Shown: positions 8,654 through 15,880 of the stretch, piece by piece
Layout: the number at the start of each line of letters is the position of its first letter
How positions within the stretch are numbered: the stretch's first letter is position 1
From: Rheinheimera nanhaiensis E407-8
Lineage (GTDB): Bacteria > Pseudomonadota > Gammaproteobacteria > Enterobacterales > Alteromonadaceae
Assembly: GCF_000296695.1 (NCBI RefSeq)
Contig: NZ_BAFK01000003.1
Coordinates: forward strand, 124,001 to 188,000
Direction of reading: 5' to 3'
Length of the DNA: 64,000 bases
Notes under the pieces: generated by a model
Told to the model about the DNA's origin: nothing
The model's input: the letters and a program-made list of their open reading frames with translations, nothing else
Databases searched by the model: none
Position numbers and translations under genes: made by a program

Positions 8654-8934
8654 GTGTTTGCAGATACCTTTAGACGAATCAATTCGTACAGAAATATGCA
8701 GCTAAACACGGCCAAAGCCATCAAATATCCCACAGGATAATGGATTGCTTTCACTGCCATAACGCAAGCTCCCGCCAAGGGAGCTGCTTTGTAAAGTGCC
8801 AATTTAGCTAAGTCTGTTAGCGCGCTGGGTTCGGGCGCTATTAATTTGTATTTCGCATCAATCACAACGGCGAAATATAAACAAATCGCCATTATGCTAA
8901 GAGAAATCAATGAGCTAACAATATGTAATATCAT
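8650..8934 (-). CDS. Small integral membrane protein, second gene of the operon
   Basis: The 94-residue protein contains three hydrophobic helices at about residues 4-24, 46-62 and 67-87, and ends with a short basic tail (RLKVSANT). I know no family for it. Its start codon overlaps the upstream gene's stop by one base at 8934, and its own stop overlaps the next start by 4 bases. The three genes therefore form a tightly coupled operon read from about 9.6 kb to 8.27 kb. Confidence 0.65.
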   Translation of the reverse strand: MILHIVSSLISLSIMAICLYFAVVIDAKYKLIAPEPSALTDLAKLALYKAAPLAGACVMAVKAIHYPVGYLMALAVFSCIFLYELIRLKVSANT

Positions 8935-9575
8935 TAAAAATCTTCAAGTCTCAGTAAACCACGCATTGCCAGTTCCTTTTTAGCGTTGTTAGCGCCCGTA
9001 GCGGTTAACGCATGCATGCAACCGGCAAAAACAGTAACAATAGCAGCGGCAACGCCTGCGCGTTGAACTGTAACACCACTGGCACCAAATTTCTTCGCCG
9101 CAGCCCCAGCTAAATTTGAATTAGAACCTTGTTTAGCTGCATTCACTATTGCGGTTTTAACCCCGGATTCACTTGCTGCCAACAGCGCACCACCCAAAGT
9201 AACGGCAGTTAATGAGCCAAAGTCTAAACCTAACTTCTCTACTGAGCTCGCAAAGTCATTGTTCAGCTTGTAGTAGGATTTCAGCTCGTCATCAGACAAG
9301 CTCCAACTGAACCAGTATGGGTTTGCAATCATTTTTGCTGTCATGGGGGCCAGTTTGGCTAACAGATAACCGCGTGGTAAATCAAGAATAGCTTTATTAA
9401 CTTTCATCCGGTCAAGATGGTTAAGACTTCTGAACGTGAGAATACCAGTCAGAAGGTATAAGCCATTAGAAAGGCTCTTCAGCTCGGTGGCGTACTGCGT
9501 CAGATCCATTAATTTAATCAAAAAACCTAGAGGATCTTCTTTGTACTCAGCAGCAACATATACGGAACGGGCCAT
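8934..9575 (-). CDS. Hypothetical protein with hydrophobic C-terminal half, first gene of the operon
   Basis: The start is ATG 9575, 6 bases after AAAGGAGA; the GTG at 9578 is less well placed. The 213-residue product has no signal peptide. Residues 1-110 look helical and polar with YLLTGILTF near 41. The region from about 120 on is Ala/Gly-rich with hydrophobic stretches (LTAVTLGGALLAA; AGVAAAIVTVFAGCMHAL), the look of a membrane-inserting or pore-type domain. It ends with a charged tail RLLRLEDF. No family is recognised. As first gene of a coupled three-gene operon beside an Abi gene, an envelope-acting effector is one possibility, but this is speculation. Confidence 0.6.
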   Translation of the reverse strand: MARSVYVAAEYKEDPLGFLIKLMDLTQYATELKSLSNGLYLLTGILTFRSLNHLDRMKVNKAILDLPRGYLLAKLAPMTAKMIANPYWFSWSLSDDELKSYYKLNNDFASSVEKLGLDFGSLTAVTLGGALLAASESGVKTAIVNAAKQGSNSNLAGAAAKKFGASGVTVQRAGVAAAIVTVFAGCMHALTATGANNAKKELAMRGLLRLEDF

Positions 9576-9817
9576 CACATTCTCCTTTGCGAATATAAAA
9601 TTTCGGCTAGTCTAACCGTTAATAGTGTAAATGTGAATCTTATGTTTTAAATGTAAAATAAGTGGGATTTTTCCGCAGGTTAAGCTATGAACACAACATA
9701 CTTAAGAATGCTTAAAAATTGAGACGTAGCTATCGTCGACAATTTTGCTAGAAACAAACAATCTGTGGTGTAGTTAATGCTACAGTTAAGTTTAAATGCA
9801 GCTAACGGAGATGTTCT

Positions 9818-9871
9818 ATGCCTGAATTTGCGCCAAAGGGGTCAATACTAAGCCTCAGGGGTCATGTTTAA
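9818..9871 (+). CDS. 17-codon leader ORF coupled to the downstream membrane protein
   Basis: ATG 9818 has a good Shine-Dalgarno, AACGGAG, ending 7 bases upstream. The ORF encodes MPEFAPKGSILSLRGHV and stops with TAA at 9869-9871, overlapping the next gene's ATG as TAATG. Inside it AGGGGTCA occurs twice (9837-9844 and 9857-9864), and the second copy can act as ribosome binding site for the next gene. This is the geometry of a translationally coupled leader peptide. Whether it is translated is not known. Confidence 0.45.
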   Translation: MPEFAPKGSILSLRGHV

Positions 9872-10578
9872 TGCGATTTGATTCATTTTTAATCGAGCTA
9901 GTTGCAACTCCCGCATACCTATTGACTGCCTTCATCGTTGTGTTGGTGATTTGTCATTTGGTATTAATTAAATTTCTTAAACTGAGCGCAGTTGCATGGA
10001 AACGTGTTGATTACATTTGGCTCAGCATGGCTGCGTTCGGACTTTTTGCTACTAGCAGCCAAGTTGACCAGTATCTATCCGGACAATTGTTACAGAATCT
10101 TGAGATTCCCAGAGCGGAAAGTGATTATCGGCTGCTTCGGCGATGGGTTGATGACGCAGCAAAGCCGGAGAGTAGTATATGTATTGTTAGAGAGAGATCG
10201 GATTTTTCTCCGGATGATTTTGATGACATCGTACATGAGCAACGAAGCCAATGCAGTTACTTCAAATCGCTAAACACTAATATGCCATCGAGTGTTTCTT
10301 ACCCTTTAAAACCCCTTGTAGAGCTTGGCTATGTTCAGTACCTCGGAACCACTAATTACGAGAGCTTTTACGTAGAAACACTAGAAAAATATGCGAGCGA
10401 GTATGAGGAGCAAAGAGATTTAGTACTTAGTCGTGCACTATCCGTACAAACTTCGACGTTTGAATTCCTGATGATGGTATTCGGACCACTTTTACTTTGT
10501 CTCGCTTTAGCTCTGCGAATTACTAAAGTCACGGCTGAGATTCAGGTTGAGAAAAAGAAGCTGAAAATGGGGGCGTAG
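9871..10578 (+). CDS. Hypothetical three-helix membrane protein
   Basis: The 235-residue protein is not recognised. Hydrophobic helices lie at about residues 11-33, 47-63 and 199-219. Between the second and third is a polar, acidic domain of about 130 residues with two Cys (near 105 and 128). The tail is basic (EIQVEKKKLKMGA). The helix pattern suggests the middle domain is outside the inner membrane. It is the last gene before the second 60-bp repeat, and starts by overlap with the leader ORF's stop codon. Its AT-rich codon use matches the accessory region. Confidence 0.65.
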   Translation: MRFDSFLIELVATPAYLLTAFIVVLVICHLVLIKFLKLSAVAWKRVDYIWLSMAAFGLFATSSQVDQYLSGQLLQNLEIPRAESDYRLLRRWVDDAAKPESSICIVRERSDFSPDDFDDIVHEQRSQCSYFKSLNTNMPSSVSYPLKPLVELGYVQYLGTTNYESFYVETLEKYASEYEEQRDLVLSRALSVQTSTFEFLMMVFGPLLLCLALALRITKVTAEIQVEKKKLKMGA

Positions 10579-10618
10579 CTAAACTTGATAAATGGCTGTC
10601 GATCACTAAAATATTGCC

Positions 10619-10678
10619 TAACAACACCCCTCCCGCTACCCGCAAGATCAGCGCCCTGTGAGGGCTTACTGTTTTCTG
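10619..10678 (+). repeat. 60-bp hairpin repeat element, copy 2
   Basis: This copy is 57/60 identical to 7184-7243 and in the same orientation. It differs at the loop (C for T), at the first base after GAGGG (C for G), and by a G interrupting the T-run. It follows the 9871-10578 gene by 40 bases, a normal terminator position. The altered T-run should make it a poorer terminator than copy 1. Confidence 0.85.
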
Positions 10679-10747
10679 CGCGCTAAAAAGAATTTTAGGG
10701 GCGGCAAAGCAGGTCATAGCTTTAACTACTACTTCGCTTAGCGTTTG

Positions 10748-10806
10748 CTAAAGTGTATTAAGAAATGCTTCACCATCAACAGTATTGCCTTGGGCTACGT
10801 CGGCGT
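10748..10806 (-). pseudogene. Tail fragment of the same antitoxin-like gene as 6874-7032
   Basis: On the minus strand the frame reads NADVAQGNTVDGEAFLNTL followed by TAG at 10748-10750. This matches the end of the 6874-7032 remnant (AQGNITDGETFLSAL) at most positions, and nucleotide similarity continues through both stops. No start codon or 5' half is present. The fragment abuts the stop of the binding-protein gene at 10815. Confidence 0.5.
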
Positions 10807-10814
10807 TACCGGCT

Positions 10815-11609
10815 TTATAAATCCACCAGCTGATAGCGGCTGAGTAAAGCAGCGTAAGCATCACTTTTTTTGTAGCGTTGTAAAGCCTGATCAAAGCGGC
10901 GGATCAGCTCTGGCGTTACGCTGCTTTGCCGGCTAAAGGCGAAGTAGATATCGACATAATCCAGCACCGGGTAAAGCACCTGCACCTGAGCAGCGGCTTG
11001 TTTTAGCTCGGGGGCGTGGCGCACGGTTATGAGTGAGGCTATGCCTAACTGCAGCCGGCGTTTAATCAGTTGCTTAAACAGCATCGGGTCGGAATCTACC
11101 ACCGCGGCGCGGCTAAATTCCAGCCGGTCTATCAGCGGGCCATAGGAAAAATCACGCACCACTGCTACCGGTTGCTGGCTGAGTTTGGCCAGGTCACCAT
11201 CAAATTGTACCTGGCATGGTGTTGCACATAGCAGCACTATAGGGTCACGCAAATAACTCTCGGTACTGAAGTAAAACTGCTCTGCTCTGACATCGGTTTT
11301 ATAAAATACGGTAATAACATCGGCTTTACCGCTGGCTACGTGTTTTACTACCCGGCTCCAGGGCAAGCGCTGCCATTGCACGCTTAGGCCTAAATCAGTG
11401 GCGACAGCCTGTAATACATCAACGGAGAAGCCTTGCAAGGTATCGCCTTGCTGATAATAAAACGGTGGATAGTCATCAGCCGATAGCGCCACGCGTAGCG
11501 CCTGCGCATGCAACTGAAACAGCATAAAAAATAAACCGGACAGTAAAAAGCAGCGATGCCAAAACAACCAGCGCCGTATCGGGTGTGGGCATGCTATCGC
11601 GCTATCCAT
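10815..11609 (-). CDS. Periplasmic substrate-binding protein (SBP_bac_3 type)
   Basis: From ATG 11609 the product is 264 residues with a signal peptide (hydrophobic FLLSGLFFMLF, cleavage after AQA), then the bacterial solute-binding fold: 'LRVALSADDYPPFYY', 'GFSVDVLQAVATDLGL' and a Trp-rich 'QWQRLPWSRVVKHVASGKADV' are typical of amino-acid ABC binding proteins (PF00497). No permease or ATPase is adjacent, so it belongs to the orphan polar-amino-acid-binding group that is abundant in Alteromonadales. Ligand unknown. In-frame ATGs at 11660 and 11633 exist but add residues before the signal peptide. Expression is on the minus strand, probably alone. Confidence 0.82.
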   Translation of the reverse strand: MDSAIACPHPIRRWLFWHRCFLLSGLFFMLFQLHAQALRVALSADDYPPFYYQQGDTLQGFSVDVLQAVATDLGLSVQWQRLPWSRVVKHVASGKADVITVFYKTDVRAEQFYFSTESYLRDPIVLLCATPCQVQFDGDLAKLSQQPVAVVRDFSYGPLIDRLEFSRAAVVDSDPMLFKQLIKRRLQLGIASLITVRHAPELKQAAAQVQVLYPVLDYVDIYFAFSRQSSVTPELIRRFDQALQRYKKSDAYAALLSRYQLVDL

Positions 11610-11712
11610 AGCTGTAGCCTCGGAACTACACATAGCTAAACTATAGTCCGCTGTTAACAAGTCACCATCATTTTTTTCTATGGATTGGCCAGTTAACCGG
11701 CAAAAATATTCA

Positions 11713-11744
11713 AGAAAAGCCCCGAGGGACGTGCCTTAGGGGCT
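11713..11744 (-). terminator. Terminator for the MipA/OmpV gene
   Basis: On the minus strand AGCCCC (11744-11739) pairs with GGGGCT (11723-11718), extended inward by a CCT/AGG stem, and is followed by TTTTC. It lies about 80 bases past the MipA-like gene's stop. Confidence 0.65.
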
Positions 11745-11820
11745 GGGCCTAAGCTGTCGCCGTTCGCTGTGCTAGCCGCAGCGCCGGCAGCAGCCGGCCA
11801 CTTTGGTCAAGCGGGTAGAA

Positions 11821-12648
11821 CTAGAAGATGTAAATAAAGCCGATACCTATTTCCGCTTCATAGTTGCTACGGGCGATGGGGCTGCTACGCACTTCGCTGC
11901 TGAAGTGCTCGTATAGCGCTTCGGCGAAAATTTGCCAGTTTTCATTAATATTGTGCCGGTAATTGTAATCAACACCGACAGAGCGTAAGCCGCCGCTGAG
12001 CCGGGTTTCGTTCAGGCCCGATGCCAGTGACTGCTGTGCGGTAATGCCAAAACCGGTATTGGCATATTTGCTGTCATGAAATACGGCGACCAGGTTAATC
12101 TCTGAGCCGGAGCCATCGGTTTTATCGCCAAAACGGCGGCCGACACCAAACAGGCCAAGGTTGCCGTTATCACCGGCCACCAGCCGGCTAACTAACCAAT
12201 AACGCCAGTCGTCGCTAAAAGCCCGCCGTGCCTGCAGCACGAGTTCAAAACCTTCTTCGGTATCACCCAGCCCATCAAGGCGGCCATCATCAGAGTCATT
12301 TTCTTCTCGGCCCTCATCAAAGCCAATTAACGCTTCCAGTAACCAGGTTTCTGCGCGCAGGCCGCGCCAGCCCAGCGCTTCGCCGGCGAAATAGAAAATG
12401 TTATCGCCGCTGCGCCACTGTATTGCGCCGGCGGGTTGTACTTCAAAACCAAATTCGTCTGAGCCTTCGTAGGCGGTTTCGTACTCGATACCCGCGCCCA
12501 GCGCAAACGCCCAGCCGTCATTGCCACGGGTAAAGTCGTCTACTGAGGGTAAAGGCACCATAGCGCGGTTTTCCTGCTGCGCTAATGCGCTTTGACAAAA
12601 CACACCTTGCATCATCATCACTAATGCCAACGCGGTAAGCTTTTTCAT
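11821..12648 (-). CDS. MipA/OmpV family outer membrane protein
   Basis: The 275-residue protein has a clear signal peptide (MKKLTALALVMMMQGVFCQ, cleavage after ALAQ near residue 24), then beta-barrel sequence with alternating hydrophobic residues. It ends with aromatic IGFIYIF, a C-terminal signature for outer-membrane insertion. 'GAGIEYETAYEGSDEFGFEVQPAGAI' early in the barrel matches MipA/OmpV (PF06629). E. coli MipA interacts with MltA and PBP1B; other members respond to antibiotics or osmolarity, so the exact role is open. AAGGA precedes ATG 12648 by 6 bases. It is monocistronic with its own terminator. Confidence 0.88.
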   Translation of the reverse strand: MKKLTALALVMMMQGVFCQSALAQQENRAMVPLPSVDDFTRGNDGWAFALGAGIEYETAYEGSDEFGFEVQPAGAIQWRSGDNIFYFAGEALGWRGLRAETWLLEALIGFDEGREENDSDDGRLDGLGDTEEGFELVLQARRAFSDDWRYWLVSRLVAGDNGNLGLFGVGRRFGDKTDGSGSEINLVAVFHDSKYANTGFGITAQQSLASGLNETRLSGGLRSVGVDYNYRHNINENWQIFAEALYEHFSSEVRSSPIARSNYEAEIGIGFIYIF

Positions 12649-12830
12649 ACATATCCTTGCTGTTGTAAGTTTGGCCAGAACGCCACCAGAGTGTAGTAGC
12701 TGCAGCCTGTATACGGCTGATCTCTCAGGTTAGATTTACGCCGGCATGAATAGGCGGTTGGCTATTTCCAGGTGGCAGGTGACAGGGCGGCAGGCTAGCG
12801 GGAGCAAAGCCTGCGCCGGGGAAAGCGCAT

Positions 12831-13157
12831 CTAGTAGCCTTCGGCACCTTCTTCGTAACAAAAGCGGATACCGTTTTCCATCTTACAGCGCGTTGCAGGT
12901 TGTTCAGGTGTACCTTTTACCGTTGAAATGACTTTTTTCGCTATAGCAATATCAGCTTCCAACCCCAGCTGGCCGAACAGTACTTCCTGCTCGTTAATCG
13001 TATTTTGCTCCATTAACGGCTGGTTGCGGCGCTCTTCTTCAAATAGCGCATGGTCTGCCACCATGCCAAGCACGGTACAACCATTGATAAAGGGAAGGGT
13101 GGCGCAGCTTAAAACCAGTGCTAACCGGCGCGCGCTGCGTGTTGCTGATAACGTCAT
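12831..13157 (-). CDS. Small hypothetical lipoprotein
   Basis: The 108-residue protein begins with a basic n-region (TRSARR), a hydrophobic stretch and the lipobox FINGC, giving a lipidated Cys near residue 27. The mature part is acidic and ends with a CKMENGIRFCYEEG segment whose two Cys may pair. AGGAC sits about 8 bases before ATG 13157. No family is recognised. It is followed on the same strand by the MipA-like gene after a 180-base gap, so the two may be expressed separately. Confidence 0.65.
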   Translation of the reverse strand: MTLSATRSARRLALVLSCATLPFINGCTVLGMVADHALFEEERRNQPLMEQNTINEQEVLFGQLGLEADIAIAKKVISTVKGTPEQPATRCKMENGIRFCYEEGAEGY

Positions 13158-13330
13158 AATGCAGTCCTGTTGCTTCGTGCATAACTCGCTGGCGGCAACT
13201 GTATCGCTGTGGCTAAAGTTTTACAACCTGTCGACAGTTATTTAAAGCAAATTTACCTGACGGCGGCGGTTGGTGGGTGCACCAGGCTGCGGGAGAATGC
13301 AGAGAAATCACGACGAACAGCGCTTTTAGC

Positions 13331-13358
13331 TTTACTTCCTGCCTGCAGGGGTTAGAAT
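13331..13358 (+). promoter_or_regulatory. Putative sigma-70 promoter in front of the suhB fragment
   Basis: TTTACT at 13331-13336 and TAGAAT at 13353-13358 are separated by 16 bases. The promoter reads toward the suhB-like start at 13425. The match is moderate and found by eye. Confidence 0.4.
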
Positions 13359-13424
13359 ACGCGCGCTATTCTGAGCACTGAGCCAAATTTACTGCGCTCT
13401 GGTTATAAAAATAAGGTAATTGCA

Positions 13425-13670
13425 ATGCATCCGATGTTAATCATCGCGGTTCGCGCTGCCCGTTATACCGGTATCGTTGTTACATTTATCCGCATGCTGC
13501 TGGCCAGGCTATGTTGTCAGGTTTTACCTGTCGTCTTTGCCAAAACGTTACCAATTACCGTCATTGCACCTCTCCAGCAATATCCATCTCAGAATAAACC
13601 CCTTTCTAACCAGTGTTGTTTTAATGCCCTTTTACGCTGCGCCGGTAACACTGGAGTATTAACGATTTGA
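13425..13670 (+). pseudogene. suhB 5' fragment fused to unrelated sequence
   Basis: The ORF opens with MHPMLIIAVRAAR, which matches the start of SuhB (inositol monophosphatase and antitermination factor) at 12 of 13 positions, with similarity perhaps to the Gly at residue 16. After that the sequence (81 codons in all) has no SuhB similarity in any frame, so it is not a simple frameshift. AAGG lies 8 bases upstream of ATG and a promoter-like pair further up. It looks as if the suhB promoter and first codons were copied or left here by recombination. A full suhB would be elsewhere. The ORF may be transcribed but is unlikely to be functional as SuhB. Confidence 0.6.
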
Positions 13671-13708
13671 CATTAAACCCGTTCAACATTTAGCGGAGAG
13701 CTTTGGCA

Positions 13709-15811
13709 ATGGTACTAACCCTGACATCCACGCTGGCACTTTTTGTGTTAATAGCGCTGTCCACCGTGGTTTATTTTGCATCTAGACGTTTGAAAATGCC
13801 CTACACGGTACTGCTGGTGCTGGTTGGCCTGCTGCTGGTGCCCATTGTCAGTTTGCCTTACCTCAGTAACGTGTTTGGTTTTATCAGCGAGATGGCGCTA
13901 ACGCCGGAGCTGCTGTTTTTTATCTTCCTGCCGGTGCTGATTTTTGAGTCTGGTTTTAATATGAATTTTCGCAAGATGGTCGACAACGCCTGGGCCATTT
14001 CGCTGTTATCCATTGTGGGCCTGTGTATCTCGGCGGTGATTATTGGTGTGGTACTGTATTACCTGTTGCCGTTAATCGGCATTGAAGTGCCCTTTATCCT
14101 CACCTTAATGTTTGGCGCTATTATCTCGGCGACCGATCCGGTGGCAGTGCTGTCGATGTTTAAAGAGTTTGGCGTGCCGCGCCGGCTGGGGATGATTTTT
14201 GAAGGGGAAAGTTTATTTAACGACGGTACAGCGGTGGCGCTGTTTTTCGTGTTTTTTGCTATCGCCACTGAGGGATTCTTTGGCAGCACCACAGTACTGC
14301 ATGGGGTAAGCGAATTTATAATTATGTTGTCCTCGGGCATTGTGATTGGCTTACTGATGGCCGGCTTGTTTTCTAAGGCACTGCACTATACCAAGAGCAA
14401 TGAATTTGTAACGGTGACCTTGCTGGTGATTTCCGCGCACCTGGTGTTTATCCTGACCGAGCTGATTAACAGCCTGGGGTATTTCCACGTCTCGTCCATT
14501 ATTGCCACTACCGTCGCCTCGCTGTTTTTGGGCAATTACTCGCGTAATATTTTAGCGCCTAAGGTCGATGAGTATTTAAGTAAACTGATTGAACATATGG
14601 CCTTTATTGTCAACTCCCTGGTGTTCCTGATGGCCGGCTTGCTGTTTGCCAGCCTGGGCGTGAATTTTGCTGAGTTGTGGCTGCCTATTTTAGTGGCCGT
14701 GGTAGTGGTGGCGCTTACCCGTATTGTTGCCGTGTATGCGGTTATGCTGCCGTTAAATATGAGTAAGGTGGAAGAGCAGATCCCATCATCCTGGCGTAAG
14801 TTACTGGCCTGGGCCAGTTTACGCGGCGCCTTGTCGATTATTATCGTGTTGATTATCCCGGCCGACTTTACGCTGGAAGGCTGGAGCCTGCCGTATTCTC
14901 CGCGCGATTTCCTGTTAGCCCTCACCATAGGTTGTATTCTGGCCACGCTGTTTATTAAAGCGCCGATGATTGGCCCTATGATGCGCCGCTATAAAATTAA
15001 TGCGGCAGAGCCGCTGGAAACCGCGCACCGCGCTGATTTGGGTATTTACTACCTGTTGATGGAGCGTTCACGCTTACAGGAACACCGGACAAAAGGCTTT
15101 TTCAGCGAAGAGAAATTCCAGTTTTTACTGGCGCAGGTAGAGCAGAAGCTGAGTGAAGCCAAAGCCGAGCGCCAAAGCCTGATGCAGCGTTATGGCCGCA
15201 CCATTTTCGTGCAATCCCTGCACCTGGCGATGGTGAATATCGAGTTTACTATTCTTAAGCGGCTATACATTAATAACGAGGTGAGCTTAAGGCCTTATCG
15301 CAAAATTTACAGTAAGTTGTTCCTGCAAAAAGAAAAAATTGAGTACGCCCAGCATAACAACATTGATCCTGATGCGTTTCGTGAGCGCAAAGACATTTTT
15401 GAGTCGCTGGCCACGATGATGCATACCGTGTTCAGCCGTAAAGTCAGCGACGCCAAATTGCTGGAAGAAAAGCTGGAGTATTACCGCAGCCAGATGATTG
15501 TGGCCAGAAAGGCATTAATTATTATTGGCTTAATGCAGGATAACTTTGATGAACCGGTATTCCAGCAAGATATTTACACCGAAGTCACCGGCTTGTACCG
15601 TCACTATCAGGCGCGCAATGCGGAAAAATTAGCGGCACTGGCTGCCCAGCATCCGCAGTCATTACCAGCGCATCTGGAGCAGCTGGCTAACCGCTCTTTG
15701 GCACAATCTGGTCAGCGGGCGCTGAATTACCTGCATGAGAACGGTTTAGTCACCGAGGCGGCTGAAGAAGAGATCCGCCATCGGTTTGATACCAGTGGTA
15801 AAACTGCCTAG
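13709..15811 (+). CDS. CPA1-family Na+/H+ antiporter with long cytoplasmic tail
   Basis: About twelve membrane helices fill residues 5-430. The CPA1 signature motifs are present: ATDPVAVLSMFKE and FEGESLFNDGTAVALF, with the Asp residues that bind and exchange cations, plus 'SLRGALSIIIVL' late in the domain. A 260-residue hydrophilic, helical C-terminal tail (about 440-700) is longer than in NhaP and may be regulatory. The protein exchanges Na+ or K+ for H+ across the inner membrane. I start at ATG 13709 (700 residues); GGAG at 13695 is 10 bases away. A TTG at 13703 is the alternative. The gene ends in an 18-bp tandem repeat that contains its stop codon. Confidence 0.9.
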   Translation: MVLTLTSTLALFVLIALSTVVYFASRRLKMPYTVLLVLVGLLLVPIVSLPYLSNVFGFISEMALTPELLFFIFLPVLIFESGFNMNFRKMVDNAWAISLLSIVGLCISAVIIGVVLYYLLPLIGIEVPFILTLMFGAIISATDPVAVLSMFKEFGVPRRLGMIFEGESLFNDGTAVALFFVFFAIATEGFFGSTTVLHGVSEFIIMLSSGIVIGLLMAGLFSKALHYTKSNEFVTVTLLVISAHLVFILTELINSLGYFHVSSIIATTVASLFLGNYSRNILAPKVDEYLSKLIEHMAFIVNSLVFLMAGLLFASLGVNFAELWLPILVAVVVVALTRIVAVYAVMLPLNMSKVEEQIPSSWRKLLAWASLRGALSIIIVLIIPADFTLEGWSLPYSPRDFLLALTIGCILATLFIKAPMIGPMMRRYKINAAEPLETAHRADLGIYYLLMERSRLQEHRTKGFFSEEKFQFLLAQVEQKLSEAKAERQSLMQRYGRTIFVQSLHLAMVNIEFTILKRLYINNEVSLRPYRKIYSKLFLQKEKIEYAQHNNIDPDAFRERKDIFESLATMMHTVFSRKVSDAKLLEEKLEYYRSQMIVARKALIIIGLMQDNFDEPVFQQDIYTEVTGLYRHYQARNAEKLAALAAQHPQSLPAHLEQLANRSLAQSGQRALNYLHENGLVTEAAEEEIRHRFDTSGKTA

Positions 15812-15856
15812 AGCGCATAAACTGCCTAGAGCGCATAAACTGCCTAGAGCGCATAA
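15803..15856. repeat. Three perfect 18-bp tandem repeats over the antiporter stop codon
   Basis: The unit ACTGCCTAGAGCGCATAA is present at 15803-15820, 15821-15838 and 15839-15856 with no mismatch. The first copy contains the antiporter's TAG (15809-15811), and because the unit is six codons long each later copy repeats that in-frame stop. Confidence 0.95.
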
Positions 15857-15860
15857 ACAA

Positions 15861-15880
15861 CCGGCGGCATTAGCCGCCGG
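15861..15880. terminator. Perfect hairpin at the xseA 3' end
   Basis: CCGGCGGC and GCCGCCGG form an 8-bp perfect stem around ATTA. It overlaps the last two Gly codons and stop of xseA. The flanking T content is modest (TTGTTTATG on the minus strand), so it probably ends both convergent transcripts but with moderate strength. Confidence 0.55.

Noticed and set aside
9837-9864. AGGGGTCA pair as transposon end
   Set aside because: Only two copies, both inside a plausible leader ORF; no partner inverted repeat found.
7184-10678. 60-bp repeats as integron attC sites
   Set aside because: Copy 2 starts with a fair GCCTAAC box, but neither copy has the matching GTTRRRY end or the attC stem pattern, and no intI gene or cassette-like spacing is seen.
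13467-13670. Frameshifted rest of suhB
   Set aside because: No SuhB motifs (for example the DPLDGT metal site) in any frame after the first 16 or so codons.
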